Shown here piece after piece: positions 37,457 through 46,676 of a stretch of DNA of 64,000 bases. Within the stretch, counting starts at the first letter, position 1. Each line of letters begins with the position of its first letter. Origin of the DNA: Clostridia bacterium (GTDB lineage Bacteria; Bacillota; Clostridia; Lachnospirales; Lachnospiraceae); assembly GCA_910574255.1 (NCBI GenBank), contig CAJTAK010000006.1, forward strand, positions 1 through 64,000. The letters are read 5' to 3'. The position numbers and the translations under genes are program-made. The notes beneath the pieces are model-generated. The model had not been told where the DNA came from and did no database searches. It was given only the letters and a program-made list of their open reading frames with translations.

Positions 37457-38941
37457 ATGGAAAGTAAGGTCATCCTAAAAGCGGAACATATTACAAAACA
37501 GTTTCCGGGGGTGAAAGCACTGAGTGATGTAAGTCTGGAGGTCCGGGAACACGAGGTGCTGGCTCTGCTGGGAGAAAATGGTGCGGGAAAATCTACCCTT
37601 ATCAAGATCCTGGCAGGCGTACAGCCGCCAAACTCCGGAGATATTTACGTAGATGGGGAAAAAGTACGTTTTCCCACTCCTGTTGCGGCTCAGAATGCGG
37701 GGATTGCCGTGGTTTATCAGGAGTTGGCCAATGTGAGCGAGCTTACGGTGGCGGAGAATCTGTTTATTAAAGGTTATGGACAGAAAAATCATACTTTGAA
37801 TTGGAAGCAGATCTATGCGGAAGCTGAAAAGATTGTAGCCGAGGTGGATTTAAAAATAGATGTACACAAACAGATGGGGCTTTGTACGGTGGCGGAGAAG
37901 CAGCAGATAGAGATTGCCAGAGCTCTTTATGAAAATGCCAGAGTTCTGATTCTGGATGAGCCCACATCTGCTTTGAATGATAAAGAGATTCATCAGCTTC
38001 TGGAAAATATTAAAAAATTGAAAAGCCGTGGAGTGGGTATTGTTCTTATTACACATAAGATGGATGAGATATTTGCGGTTTCGGATCGAGTGACGATTCT
38101 TCGTGACGGAGTTTCTGTGGCTCAGAAAGAGATTCAGGATATTACGGAGCAGGAACTAATCCGGCTGATGGTGGGCCGGGAGATAAAGGACATGTATCCG
38201 GATAAGAATAATCATCCGGGAGAAGTGCTTCTAAAGGTGAATAACCTGCATAACCGTCATGTGCATGATGTATCCTTTGAATTGAAAAAAGGAGAGATTC
38301 TGGGGGTCTACGGTTTGATGGGCTCGGGGCATCTGGAATTGGGTAAGACACTTTTTGGATGCTATCCGGCCACCCGGGGAGACGTGGTGCTCAATGGGCG
38401 GAAAGTGCGGATGTCCTGTCCCAAGCAGTGTCTAAAGGATGGCTTTGCATTTGTGCCCAGTGAAAGGAAAGCAGAGGGACTGGTGCAGATCCAGTCCATA
38501 TGGGAAAATATAATGACTGCTTATTATGAGAACGGCAAGAACGGCTGGCTGGTGAAACGGAAAAAGGAAAGCGGTATCGTAGAGAAATGGATACAAAGCC
38601 TTTCGGTTAAAACCCCGGGGCCCTATGCGGCGGCGGCTACGCTCTCCGGCGGAAATCAACAGAAAGTGGTGCTGGCGAAATGGCTGGAGATTTCTCCGGA
38701 GATCATTATTATGAACGAGCCTACCCGCGGCATTGACGTGGGCAGCAAATCCGAGATTTATAAGCTGCTGAATGAGCTGTGCGGTCAGGGAGTGTCCATT
38801 ATTATGATTACTTCGGAAATGCCGGAGCTGCTTGCCATGTCGGATCATGTCATTGTAATGCATGAGCACCGGGTACAGGCTGCATTCAGCAAGGATCAGC
38901 TTACGGAAACAAATATTATGACTGCGGCAATAGGAGGTTGA
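37457..38941 (+). CDS. Sugar ABC transporter ATP-binding protein (RbsA-like)
   Basis: 494 residues, two NBDs in tandem. NBD1 is canonical: Walker A GENGAGKST, Walker B VLILDEPTSAL, and H-loop ITHKMDE; its signature region is degenerate (CTVAEKQQIEIA). NBD2 has GLMGSGH in place of the P-loop, a normal signature LSGGNQQKV and IIMNEPTRGID. This is the usual RbsA asymmetry. It energises the permease encoded 3 bases downstream. The ATG at 37457 lies six bases from AAGGAG; an upstream in-frame extension to 37343 overlaps the preceding gene and is not supported. Confidence 0.94.
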   Translation: MESKVILKAEHITKQFPGVKALSDVSLEVREHEVLALLGENGAGKSTLIKILAGVQPPNSGDIYVDGEKVRFPTPVAAQNAGIAVVYQELANVSELTVAENLFIKGYGQKNHTLNWKQIYAEAEKIVAEVDLKIDVHKQMGLCTVAEKQQIEIARALYENARVLILDEPTSALNDKEIHQLLENIKKLKSRGVGIVLITHKMDEIFAVSDRVTILRDGVSVAQKEIQDITEQELIRLMVGREIKDMYPDKNNHPGEVLLKVNNLHNRHVHDVSFELKKGEILGVYGLMGSGHLELGKTLFGCYPATRGDVVLNGRKVRMSCPKQCLKDGFAFVPSERKAEGLVQIQSIWENIMTAYYENGKNGWLVKRKKESGIVEKWIQSLSVKTPGPYAAAATLSGGNQQKVVLAKWLEISPEIIIMNEPTRGIDVGSKSEIYKLLNELCGQGVSIIMITSEMPELLAMSDHVIVMHEHRVQAAFSKDQLTETNIMTAAIGG

Positions 38942-38944
38942 GAT

Positions 38945-39916
38945 ATGCAGACTATAAAGAACAGCCTGAAAAAGGTATCATCCATAGAATTTATGCCCCT
39001 GGTGATTGGATATATCATCCTGATTATATTTTTTGCCATAAAATCCGATCATTTTTTTACGCTAAACAATTTCCTGAATATTGCCCTTTATGCAGCAAAT
39101 GTAGGAATTCTCTCCTGTACCATGACTTTGATTATTGTGGCAGGCCATATTGACTTGTCTATCGGATCTGTGATTGCCCTGGGAGGCGTTGTCCTTGGCA
39201 CCCTGCTGAATAAGGGAATGCCCATTGGAGTTGCTATATTGGGAGCGATTGCGGCTGGTGCGTTAACGGGATTGTATAATGGAATTCTGATTACACGGAT
39301 TAAGATCAATGCATTTATTACAACTCTGGCGGGTATGGAGATCTTCCGGGGCATGTCCTATCTGGTTACCAACGGAAAGGCAATCACGCTGTCAAACAAT
39401 GTAATTAAAGCAATCGGACGTGGATACACACTGGGGATTCCCAATGCCGTACTCATTATGCTTGCCGTGATTATTATTTTTACATTGGTGAGCAAGTATA
39501 CGGTATTTGGACGTCGAATTTTTGTCATTGGGGGCAGCAGCCAGGTGGCTTACCTGTCTGGTATTAATGTGGAAACAAATCTGACCGTGCTGTTTGTGCT
39601 TAACGGAGTCATGTGCGGCCTGGCATCCGTGATCTATTGTTCACAGCTTGGCTCTGCCATGCCGTCCAATGCAAACGGCATGGAGTTTGATGTTATTTCT
39701 GCCGTTATCCTGGGTGGTGCCAGTCTTTCCGGAGGAAAAGGATCCATTGTAGGGGCTTTGTTTGGTGCTCTGCTCCTTGGAACCCTTTCCAATGGTATGG
39801 TAATGCTGAACATTCATACCTATTGGCAGCAGGTAATCAGCGGCGTTGTTCTGGTTCTGGCGGTAGTTTTGGATGTTATTAAAAACAGAAGTGCTCAGCG
39901 TACTCTTGCGGCATAA
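38945..39916 (+). CDS. Sugar ABC transporter permease (RbsC-like)
   Basis: 323 residues with eight to ten membrane helices and the BPD_transp_2 signature near GLASVIYCSQLGSAMPSNANGMEFDVISAVILGGASLSGGKGS, which contacts the ATPase. Early helices include VAGHIDLSIGSVIALGG, conserved in ribose, xylose and galactose permeases. It forms the membrane channel with the ATPase at 37457 and the binding protein at 36312. The start codon is 3 bases after the ATPase stop, so translation is coupled. Only one permease gene is present although the cluster has two ATPases. The triple hairpin array begins about 60 bases after its stop. Confidence 0.94.
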   Translation: MQTIKNSLKKVSSIEFMPLVIGYIILIIFFAIKSDHFFTLNNFLNIALYAANVGILSCTMTLIIVAGHIDLSIGSVIALGGVVLGTLLNKGMPIGVAILGAIAAGALTGLYNGILITRIKINAFITTLAGMEIFRGMSYLVTNGKAITLSNNVIKAIGRGYTLGIPNAVLIMLAVIIIFTLVSKYTVFGRRIFVIGGSSQVAYLSGINVETNLTVLFVLNGVMCGLASVIYCSQLGSAMPSNANGMEFDVISAVILGGASLSGGKGSIVGALFGALLLGTLSNGMVMLNIHTYWQQVISGVVLVLAVVLDVIKNRSAQRTLAA

Positions 39917-39974
39917 GACGTATTGTTGGGTGGTAAAGTCGCAAAGACGCTGTTGCACAGCAACTTTAGATCAG

Positions 39975-40289
39975 TAATGTCCTGTCAGTGCACAGATCGA
40001 TTTACAGACACATCTTTTTGTGGCTGGAAATTGATCTATATAAGAGTGTACTGACAGGATATTACGGAACTCTAAATAGTAATGTCCTGTCAGTGCACAG
40101 ATCGATTTACAGACGCATCTTTTTGTGGCTGGAAATTGATCTATATAAGAGTGTACTGACAGGATATTACGGAACTCTAAATAGTAATATCCTGTCAGTG
40201 CACAGATTGATTTACAGACACATCTTTTTGTGGCTGGAAATTGATCTACATAAGGGTGTACTGACAGGATATTACGGAACTCTAAATAG
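39975..40289 (+). repeat. Three tandem 105-bp units, each a long hairpin
   Basis: Units start at 39975, 40080 and 40185 with TAATRTCCTGTCAGTGCAC and end in GGAACTCTAAATAG. Within each unit the outer 19 bases pair fully with GTGTACTGACAGGATATTA, AGATCGATTT pairs with AAATTGATCT, and an apical stem CAGACRCA/TGTGGCTG forms. The few differences between units keep pairing as G-U or A-U. Because 105 is divisible by three, an open frame of 35-codon repeats (39988-40302) runs through them; it has no SD and is unlikely to be translated. The last unit ends exactly where the SD of the next gene begins. Confidence 0.9.
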
Positions 40290-40298
40290 GAGAATGAT

Positions 40299-41234
40299 AT
40301 GACAAGAAGTGAAGCAGCAAAGGAATTCGGGATTTTGTCTCGAGAGAAAGTAGATGCGAATATAAAGTTTGCGGAAGATATGGAACTGCATGGGAAAAAG
40401 ATTCAGGTACCCTGTCGGAGCGGAATGCAGGAAGCCATATTCTATCCGGCCGGGGGAAAAAAGCCGGCCCCCGTCATCTTTGAGATTTACGGTGGATGTT
40501 TTTCTCAGGGCTATGTGGCAAACAATGACAGGATGCGTACCCGCATGTGGGAGAGTACCGGCTGCAATGTCATAGGCCTGGACTATCGGAAAAGTCCGGA
40601 CCACCCCTATCCCTGCGGACTGGAAGACGTGTTTGATGCCGTATGTTATTTTCATGATCATGCAGATGAGTATGGAATTGACAGGGAGCGTATGGCAACC
40701 TGGGGACACAGTGCAGGAGGGAATTTTGCCTGCGTTCTGGCGTTGATGGCAAAAGAGACAGGACGTTTCTCTCTGAAAGCACAGCTTTTGGATTATCCCT
40801 ATCTGGATGCTTATATTGAGGGGATAGAGAAGACAACGGCATCCATAGGCCTGACAGCGGAAGTGCTGGACGCCATGAATGATATTTATGCAGACAAAGA
40901 AACCCGCCATGGAAAATATCTTTCCCCGGTTTATGCCACGGCAGAGGAGCTGAAAGGTGTGGCACCTGCGGCCATTGTGATCTGCGGGCAGGATCCCCTG
41001 CGGATGGAATCGGAGACCATGGTGCAGCACTTTCTGGATGCCGGAGTTCCGGTACTGGCACGAAAATTCCCCACGGCCAGTCACGGATTCCTGGAGCACT
41101 GGTTTTTCCGTGAGTGGTACATGGATACGCTGTCCCCGGAGGAGCGGGCGGGAATTCCCGATAACATCGAGGAACTGGCAGAGGAGGGACTGGCCTTTGT
41201 GATATCTGCGGCAAAATATTTTATGGAATTGTAA
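40299..41234 (+). CDS. Alpha/beta hydrolase (HSL/esterase-like)
   Basis: 311 residues, cytosolic. Alpha/beta hydrolase fold-3 pattern: EIYGGCFSQGYVANND at the oxyanion position (GGC where esterases have HGGG), the nucleophile elbow TWGHSAGGNFACV, Asp in CGQDPLR and His in ASHGFLEHW complete a Ser-Asp-His triad. It probably acts on an ester or acyl group of the imported sugar or a glycoside-linked aglycone, but that is inferred only from its place at the end of the ABC operon. SD AGGAGA is formed at the junction with the last hairpin unit, so those hairpins may tune its expression. Confidence 0.85.
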   Translation: MTRSEAAKEFGILSREKVDANIKFAEDMELHGKKIQVPCRSGMQEAIFYPAGGKKPAPVIFEIYGGCFSQGYVANNDRMRTRMWESTGCNVIGLDYRKSPDHPYPCGLEDVFDAVCYFHDHADEYGIDRERMATWGHSAGGNFACVLALMAKETGRFSLKAQLLDYPYLDAYIEGIEKTTASIGLTAEVLDAMNDIYADKETRHGKYLSPVYATAEELKGVAPAAIVICGQDPLRMESETMVQHFLDAGVPVLARKFPTASHGFLEHWFFREWYMDTLSPEERAGIPDNIEELAEEGLAFVISAAKYFMEL

Positions 41235-41260
41235 CAGCTGCCTGCAGAAATAAAAAAATG

Positions 41261-41289
41261 TTGACAAATAAATGCTAATCGTGTAAAAT
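41261..41289 (+). promoter_or_regulatory. Promoter of the tRNA-Phe/tRNA-Gly unit
   Basis: TTGACA (41261-41266), 17-base spacer, TAAAAT (41284-41289). Confidence 0.85.
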
Positions 41290-41291
41290 AG

Positions 41292-41322
41292 CATCTGTTG
41301 TGAAACACAGTCACAACAGATG
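41292..41322 (+). other. Leader hairpin of the tRNA unit
   Basis: CATCTGTTGTGA (41292-41303) and TCACAACAGATG (41311-41322) form a perfect 12-bp stem ending 6 bases before tRNA-Phe. There is no U run, so a processing signal is more likely than a terminator. Confidence 0.7.
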
Positions 41323-41328
41323 TTATCT

Positions 41329-41401
<73 letters not shown>

Positions 41402-41405
41402 TTTT

Positions 41406-41476
41406 GCGGGTGTAGTTCAATGGTAGAACACCAGCCTTCCAAGCTGGACACGTGGGTTCGATTCCCATCACCCGCT
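41406..41476 (+). tRNA. tRNA-Gly(TCC)
   Basis: Acceptor GCGGGTG/CACCCGC, anticodon stem CCAGC with loop CTTCCAA reading TCC, T loop TTCGATT. It follows tRNA-Phe by 4 bases. Confidence 0.96.
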
Positions 41477-41490
41477 TTTATTTTTTTGTT

Positions 41491-41525
41491 AAAGAAGCCA
41501 GTAAAAGAAAGGCTTCTTTTTCTTT
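41491..41525 (+). terminator. Terminator after tRNA-Gly
   Basis: AAAGAAGCC (41491-41499) and GGCTTCTTT (41511-41519), followed by TTCTTTT. Confidence 0.85.
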
Positions 41526-41529
41526 TGTG

Positions 41530-42900
41530 CTAAGCAGGCCGCTCCACTACTCCCACAAATAACGGCAGTCCGTCATTGCCGGTGATAGCAAAAAGGAAAG
41601 GCCGGTTTGCTGTAAAGTCTACCTCTTCCTCCGGCGGCATACCTGCGCCGCACATGGCCATAATCGTATAGGCAGCGGCAGTGCAGCCTTTTTCATCGAT
41701 AGTAACCCGGGCGGCATGCTCTGCCCTGGACATAAAGATGCCCTCCCTATCTGCTGTCATGGGAGAAAAGTCAGAAACATCCTCATCAAATATATCTGTA
41801 ATGCCAAGCTTCTGCAGGCCGGGGATTAGATTCATATTGGAAGCGGCATCAAACTTGGGCACAGCCAGATTTACGGTCAGATGCTTTCTGTTTTCCCAAT
41901 CTCCCCTTGACGATAGAAAGTTCATGGCTTCTTCATCCTTTAGCAAATCGCCTACAGTGATCCCTTCATCCGGCAGAATCAGCCACATAGCGCCGCTGCC
42001 GTCAAGCTCCTTGGCGGTAGCGGAGAACTTATCTCCCCAATAATATTCCTGGCTGTTAGTCTGATGCATAAAATCACAGGTAATATCCTGCCTGGAAGCG
42101 TGAAAAACATCCGGTGCGGTATTTTTTTCCATAAATTCTCCGGACCATTTTGCACGATAATAAACAGTTGCAGCCAGAGCCAGAATTGTATCCGCATCCA
42201 GGTTCACATTGGCGCACTGCTCATCTAAGAGTCCCCCTGTCTGTTCGTTCAGCCAGCTTTGAAGAGCTTCATCGAATTCCTCAGAACCCATGCTTCCCTG
42301 ATAAGAGGAAGCATAATAGGTCCTGGCAAGCTGCTCCATGGTGGAGGGATTAAAGCTTACATCCTCATTAAGCCACAGAGAGCTTGCAAGAATACTGGTG
42401 GTGGCTCCGTCGCTGCAGTAGTTGGCATTCCAGAGTGCGAAAGCCAGGGTGCGCAGCTCTTGTATGTTATCTGTTCCCAGCAAATCTAATATCTGCCTGC
42501 GGCTGTTTCCTTCTGTCAGTTCAGCCAGCATGCCCAGGGCCAGATAGACATTGAGGGGGGAATAAATGCGGTTTTCGCCTTCCTGTCCGGACAGAAATTC
42601 GGGAATGCTTTTGCAGAGGAACCCTTTAAGATTTCCGTCATAAGCGGACGCATGGCTTTGCTGGCTTTCCTGATCTTCCTGCCAGGCGTCATAGGCATCA
42701 TAAAATGCATCATCGAACTCTCCGGTTGAAGGATCCGTAAAAGCAGCCTCATCCGGATAAGGTGCCATTTCGGGGTAGGACGCTTTGGCAAGTGTGAACG
42801 TGGCGTCAGGCGTACTTGCGCTGCAGGCAGCCAAGGCGCCGGCAAGCAGGATGGACAGAATAGAAAATAAAGATTTTTTTCGTAAATATGTATGGATCAT
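41530..42900 (-). CDS. Serpin-family protease inhibitor, lipoprotein
   Basis: 456 residues. Signal peptide with lipobox LAAC (Cys26) anchors it to the outer face of the membrane. A linker of about 65 acidic and aromatic residues precedes the serpin fold (about 90-456), with FLCKSIPEFL, NRIYSPLNVYLALGML, and C-terminal NRPFLFAI and PLFVGVV. The reactive loop begins VTIDEKGCTAAAYT (399-412), which keeps the small-residue hinge (Gly, then Thr-Ala-Ala-Ala) of inhibitory serpins. It then runs through MAMCGAGMPPEEEVDF, where the scissile bond lies. Target proteases are unknown; host gut or self proteases are plausible. The ATG follows AGGAGGAACTGCAA. Monocistronic. Confidence 0.9.
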   Translation of the reverse strand: MIHTYLRKKSLFSILSILLAGALAACSASTPDATFTLAKASYPEMAPYPDEAAFTDPSTGEFDDAFYDAYDAWQEDQESQQSHASAYDGNLKGFLCKSIPEFLSGQEGENRIYSPLNVYLALGMLAELTEGNSRRQILDLLGTDNIQELRTLAFALWNANYCSDGATTSILASSLWLNEDVSFNPSTMEQLARTYYASSYQGSMGSEEFDEALQSWLNEQTGGLLDEQCANVNLDADTILALAATVYYRAKWSGEFMEKNTAPDVFHASRQDITCDFMHQTNSQEYYWGDKFSATAKELDGSGAMWLILPDEGITVGDLLKDEEAMNFLSSRGDWENRKHLTVNLAVPKFDAASNMNLIPGLQKLGITDIFDEDVSDFSPMTADREGIFMSRAEHAARVTIDEKGCTAAAYTIMAMCGAGMPPEEEVDFTANRPFLFAITGNDGLPLFVGVVERPA

Positions 42901-43087
42901 TTGCAGTTCCTCCTATCTTGTGGATTTGAAACTTTCTTATTTATATATAAGAACGTAAAATATACAGCAGTTACTACAGGTTTTCGGAACTTTTAAACAT
43001 GGATTGGGCACCCGCATGACGCTCACAGAGCCGGCATGGTAATGTGGTGCTATGTAACAGACGACTTTATTTGCCCGGGATCTTTGC

Positions 43088-43116
43088 TTGAAAATCAGAA
43101 ATAAATCCGTTATAAT
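43088..43116 (+). promoter_or_regulatory. Promoter of the TetR gene
   Basis: TTGAAA (43088-43093), 17-base spacer, TATAAT (43111-43116). Confidence 0.75.
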
Positions 43117-43149
43117 CAACTAGAATGATAAGAAAAGGAGTTTTTTTCT

Positions 43150-43740
43150 ATGGTTCAGTTTACAAAAAAAGCAATCGTAGAAGCATTTCTTGAATTGCTG
43201 AATGAAAAGCCGCTGGATAAAATAACAGTGAAGGAGATTGTAGATAGCTGCGGAATTAATCGGAATACCTTTTACTATCATTTTGAAGATATTCATGCGC
43301 TGCTGACCTTTGTGATTGATGGAGAGGTAGAGCATGTTATTGCAAAGCATGCGGGTGTGAAATCCCTGGAAGAAGGATTTATTGAGGCGGCCAACTTTGC
43401 CTTGAATAATAAACGGGCAGTTTATCATATTTACAATTCGGTCAACCGGGAGGAATTGGAACGCTATTTGAACAGTATTGCTGAGGAAGTGATGCGGCGA
43501 ATGGTAGAAGGATTGGATGCAGTTGGAGATGTACCTGATCTGGATCGGGAGTTAATCATTCATTTTTATAAATGCGGCTTATCAGGAATGGTAATGGCCT
43601 GGGTGGGTGAAGGTATGAAGGCGAATCCGGAGCAGCTGATTCGGAATCTGGGAGATTTGCTGGAAGGAAGCGTGTCAGCTGCTATGGAAAAAGGACGTCA
43701 GAAGGTTAAGGCCGGGAAAGGAAAAAAGACCCTTACATAA
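43150..43740 (+). CDS. TetR/AcrR-family regulator
   Basis: 196 residues. N-terminal TetR helix-turn-helix: FTKKAIVEAFLELLNEKPLDKITVKEIVDSCGINRNTFYYHFED (about 4-47). The C-terminal ligand domain is of the TetR_C_33/DhaS-like kind seen in clostridia. It begins a group with a DUF308 protein, an MMPL transporter and a repeat-rich exported protein on the same strand, and probably controls them. The C-terminal tail is Lys-rich (KVKAGKGKK). SD AAAAGGAGTTTTTTTCT. Confidence 0.88.
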   Translation: MVQFTKKAIVEAFLELLNEKPLDKITVKEIVDSCGINRNTFYYHFEDIHALLTFVIDGEVEHVIAKHAGVKSLEEGFIEAANFALNNKRAVYHIYNSVNREELERYLNSIAEEVMRRMVEGLDAVGDVPDLDRELIIHFYKCGLSGMVMAWVGEGMKANPEQLIRNLGDLLEGSVSAAMEKGRQKVKAGKGKKTLT

Positions 43741-43897
43741 CTTACTCAATATTTTAGGCAAAAGGGCCCGAGTGTCTGAAATTCAGTTAATTTGGAAACG
43801 GTGTACGGATTTTGTACATCGTTCTTTTTTTGTCCGTTTCAAAAGCAATCATTTTTGAATAAAATAAAAAGCATCAGAGAGAAGGGAGTGAGCGCAG

Positions 43898-44467
43898 ATG
43901 CGGGCAGTTCGGATTGCAAAAGGAGGATATACAATATCTTCGATTGCTTTTTGTATAGCAGGTTTTTTACTGTTGCTTCATCCGGAGATTTCGGCGGCAA
44001 TGATTTGCAGAGGCATAGGAATCCTGCTGATCGTTTGCGGAGGGTTTAAAATCTGCGGCTACCTGTCACGGGATCTGTATCGTCTGGCCTTTCAGTTTGA
44101 TTTGGCCTGCGGCATTTTGGCAGTTGTTTTGGGAATATTGATGTTGTTTCGCAGTAATAGTGTTCTGCACTTTCTGAATTTGGTTTTGGGAATTGTGGTG
44201 TTGACGGATGGACTTTTGAAAATACAGACAGCTTTTGATGCCAGACGCTTTGGACTTGAGCGGTGGTGGATGATAGGAGGAGCAGCAGTTCTGGCCAGCA
44301 TTCTGGGGATTTTAATTATCATAGATCCATTCGGAAACTCTGGAGTCACCGGAGCAGTGATGTTGTTGGGAGCTGCACTTCTAATGGAGGGATTGCTGAA
44401 TCTGTATGTGGCAGTCTATACCATAAAGACCGAAAAACAACATGTACGAAATGAGAGAGACTGGTAG
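43898..44467 (+). CDS. DUF308/HdeD-like membrane protein
   Basis: 189 residues with six predicted membrane helices in three pairs (about 15-35, 38-55, 65-85, 90-108, 125-145, 148-172), the pattern of HdeD/DUF308 proteins. Function in Firmicutes is not established; HdeD in E. coli is linked to acid resistance. The ATG follows AAGGGAGTGAGCGCAG. Lies between TetR (157 bases upstream) and MMPL (50 bases downstream). Confidence 0.82.
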   Translation: MRAVRIAKGGYTISSIAFCIAGFLLLLHPEISAAMICRGIGILLIVCGGFKICGYLSRDLYRLAFQFDLACGILAVVLGILMLFRSNSVLHFLNLVLGIVVLTDGLLKIQTAFDARRFGLERWWMIGGAAVLASILGILIIIDPFGNSGVTGAVMLLGAALLMEGLLNLYVAVYTIKTEKQHVRNERDW

Positions 44468-44517
44468 AGTAAACAGAACTATCTAAGCAGTGCAGAATTA
44501 TAATAGAGGAGGATATT

Positions 44518-46602
44518 ATGATTAAATTTGGCAAAGGGGTAGTAAAGCTTCGCATCCCCATCTTGATTATAACATTAGCGCTGATGATTCCGTCAGCTTT
44601 AGGGATGGCAGCAACACGAATCAACTATGATATGCTGACTTACCTGCCCGGTGATATCGAGACCATGATAGGCCAAGACATTTTGATGGATGAGTTTGGG
44701 AAAGGCGCATTTTCTTTTGTTGTTATAGAGGGCATGGAAAATAAGCAGGTGGCGGCTCTCAGAAAGCAAATTGAGGAAGTAGATCACGTAGCTACCGTAT
44801 TGTGGTATGACAGTGTCATGGACCTTTCGGTGCCCATGGAAATCCTGCCGGACGAATATTATGATATCTTCAATTCGGAAAATGCAACCATGATGGCGGT
44901 TTTCTTTGATACCTCAACTTCGGCAGACGAAACACTGGACGCTGCGGCGCAAATTAAGGAGATTGCTGGAGAGCAGTGTTTTGTATCCGGTATGACAGCA
45001 ATGGTAGCCGACTTAAAGGAGCTGTGTGAGCGGGAGGAAGTTATCTATGTAGTTTTGGCGGTAGTGCTTTCCTGCGTTGTAATGACAGCCTTTTTGGACA
45101 GCTGGGCGCTTCCGGTGATTTTCCTTGTAAGCATTGGAATGGCAATTCTGCTGAACATGGGAACCAATATCTTTTTGGGAGAGATTTCATTTTTGACGCA
45201 GGCTTTGGCGGCAGTGCTTCAGCTGGCGGTTACTATGGACTATTCCATCTTCCTGTGGCACAGCTATGTAGAGCAGCAGGAGCGGTTTGAAGGAGATAAA
45301 AAACGGGCCATGGCCCATGCAATTAAATCGACAATTACCTCCGTAGTGGGAAGTTCCATTACTACGATAGCAGGCTTTATTGCACTATGTTTTATGAGCT
45401 ATGCCCTTGGATTGGACTTGGGGCTTGTAATGGCAAAAGGCGTGGTCTTCGGCGTTGTTGGCTGTGTAACCATACTGCCATCCATGATTTTGGTCTTGGA
45501 TAAGGTAATTGCAAAAACAAAGCATCGTCCGTTGATGCCGGATTTCGGAAAGCTGGTGCGGGTCGTGGTACGGCGCTATCCTATATTTCTGATTTTGTTC
45601 CTGCTGATTCTTCCGGCTGCTTACTATGGATATGATAAAGCGGGGGGAGAGGTTTATTACAATCTGGGCGGTTCTCTTCCGGAATATATGGGCTATGTGC
45701 AGGCTACAAACAAATTGGAGGATGAATTCTCTGCAGGAGCCACCCACATGATTCTGCTGGATAAAAATGTTTCTTCCAAGGATGTGAAGAACATGGTGAC
45801 AGAAATGAAGGAAGCAGATGGTGTGGAATTCGCTTTGGGCATGGATTCGGCTATTGGTTCCAGAATTCCGGATGAAATGATACCGGACAAAGCAAGGAAC
45901 GAACTGGAGAGTGATAATTGGAAGCTCCTTCTGGTACAGTCCAAATACAGCACAGCTACGGATGAGGTAAATGAACAGATAGAGGTGCTTCAGGATATTA
46001 TGAAAAAATACGATGAAACCGGAATGCTCATTGGAGAAGCGCCTTGTACCAAGGATTTGATTGAGATTACGGATCACGATTTTCAGGTGGTCAATACCAT
46101 ATCCATTATTGCCATCTTTGTCATAATTGCAGTAGTGCTGAAAAGTATTTCTCTGCCTGTTATTTTAGTGGCAGTTATAGAATTCGCAATATTTATAAAT
46201 CTTGGAATTCCGCATTTTACAGGAACATCCCTTCCCTTTATTGCACCCATCTGCATTAGCACGATTCAGTTGGGAGCAACCGTAGATTATGCGATTTTGA
46301 TGACAACCCGGTATAAAAAGGAGCGGTATGGAGGGCAGGATCGGGTGGGGGCCGTCTCAACAGCATTGGCTGCTTCCCTGCCGTCAGTAATTGTCAGCGC
46401 ACTTGGATTTTTTGCAGCAACCTTGGGTGTGGCGGTGTACTCAGATGTAGATATGATACAATCACTGTGTGCACTGATGGCAAGAGGGGCAATTGTCAGC
46501 CTGCTGTCAGTAGCCTTTATTCTGCCGGCCATGTTCCTGGTGTTTGATAGAGTTATTTGTGTCACGAGTGCTGGCTTTCGGCCGAAGAAATCTAATAAGT
46601 AA
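44518..46602 (+). CDS. MMPL/RND-family transporter
   Basis: 694 residues. Two repeats of one helix, a large extracytoplasmic loop, then five helices: helix 1 near 12-32, helices 2-6 about 175-325, helix 7 near 360-378, helices 8-12 about 530-685. The conserved MMPL features appear in AAVLQLAVTMDYSIFLWHSYVE and QLGATVDYAILMTTRYKKER, where the Asp-Tyr pair matches the proton-relay DY motif of MmpL proteins. Such proteins export lipids or hydrophobic compounds by proton motive force. Cargo is unknown. SD GAGGAGGATATT. The next gene, 74 bases on, encodes its likely exported partner. Confidence 0.92.
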   Translation: MIKFGKGVVKLRIPILIITLALMIPSALGMAATRINYDMLTYLPGDIETMIGQDILMDEFGKGAFSFVVIEGMENKQVAALRKQIEEVDHVATVLWYDSVMDLSVPMEILPDEYYDIFNSENATMMAVFFDTSTSADETLDAAAQIKEIAGEQCFVSGMTAMVADLKELCEREEVIYVVLAVVLSCVVMTAFLDSWALPVIFLVSIGMAILLNMGTNIFLGEISFLTQALAAVLQLAVTMDYSIFLWHSYVEQQERFEGDKKRAMAHAIKSTITSVVGSSITTIAGFIALCFMSYALGLDLGLVMAKGVVFGVVGCVTILPSMILVLDKVIAKTKHRPLMPDFGKLVRVVVRRYPIFLILFLLILPAAYYGYDKAGGEVYYNLGGSLPEYMGYVQATNKLEDEFSAGATHMILLDKNVSSKDVKNMVTEMKEADGVEFALGMDSAIGSRIPDEMIPDKARNELESDNWKLLLVQSKYSTATDEVNEQIEVLQDIMKKYDETGMLIGEAPCTKDLIEITDHDFQVVNTISIIAIFVIIAVVLKSISLPVILVAVIEFAIFINLGIPHFTGTSLPFIAPICISTIQLGATVDYAILMTTRYKKERYGGQDRVGAVSTALAASLPSVIVSALGFFAATLGVAVYSDVDMIQSLCALMARGAIVSLLSVAFILPAMFLVFDRVICVTSAGFRPKKSNK

Positions 46603-46676
46603 TTGAAGAACGTGAAAAGTTAAATTTAGCAGAAATGCAAGATATAGGTTCAGGAGAACTGGAATAGGAGGTAAAT

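Noticed and set aside
39988-40302. Gene for a protein of three 35-residue repeats
   Set aside because: GTG start without SD, stop next to the hydrolase start, and unit differences follow RNA pairing rather than codon constraint.
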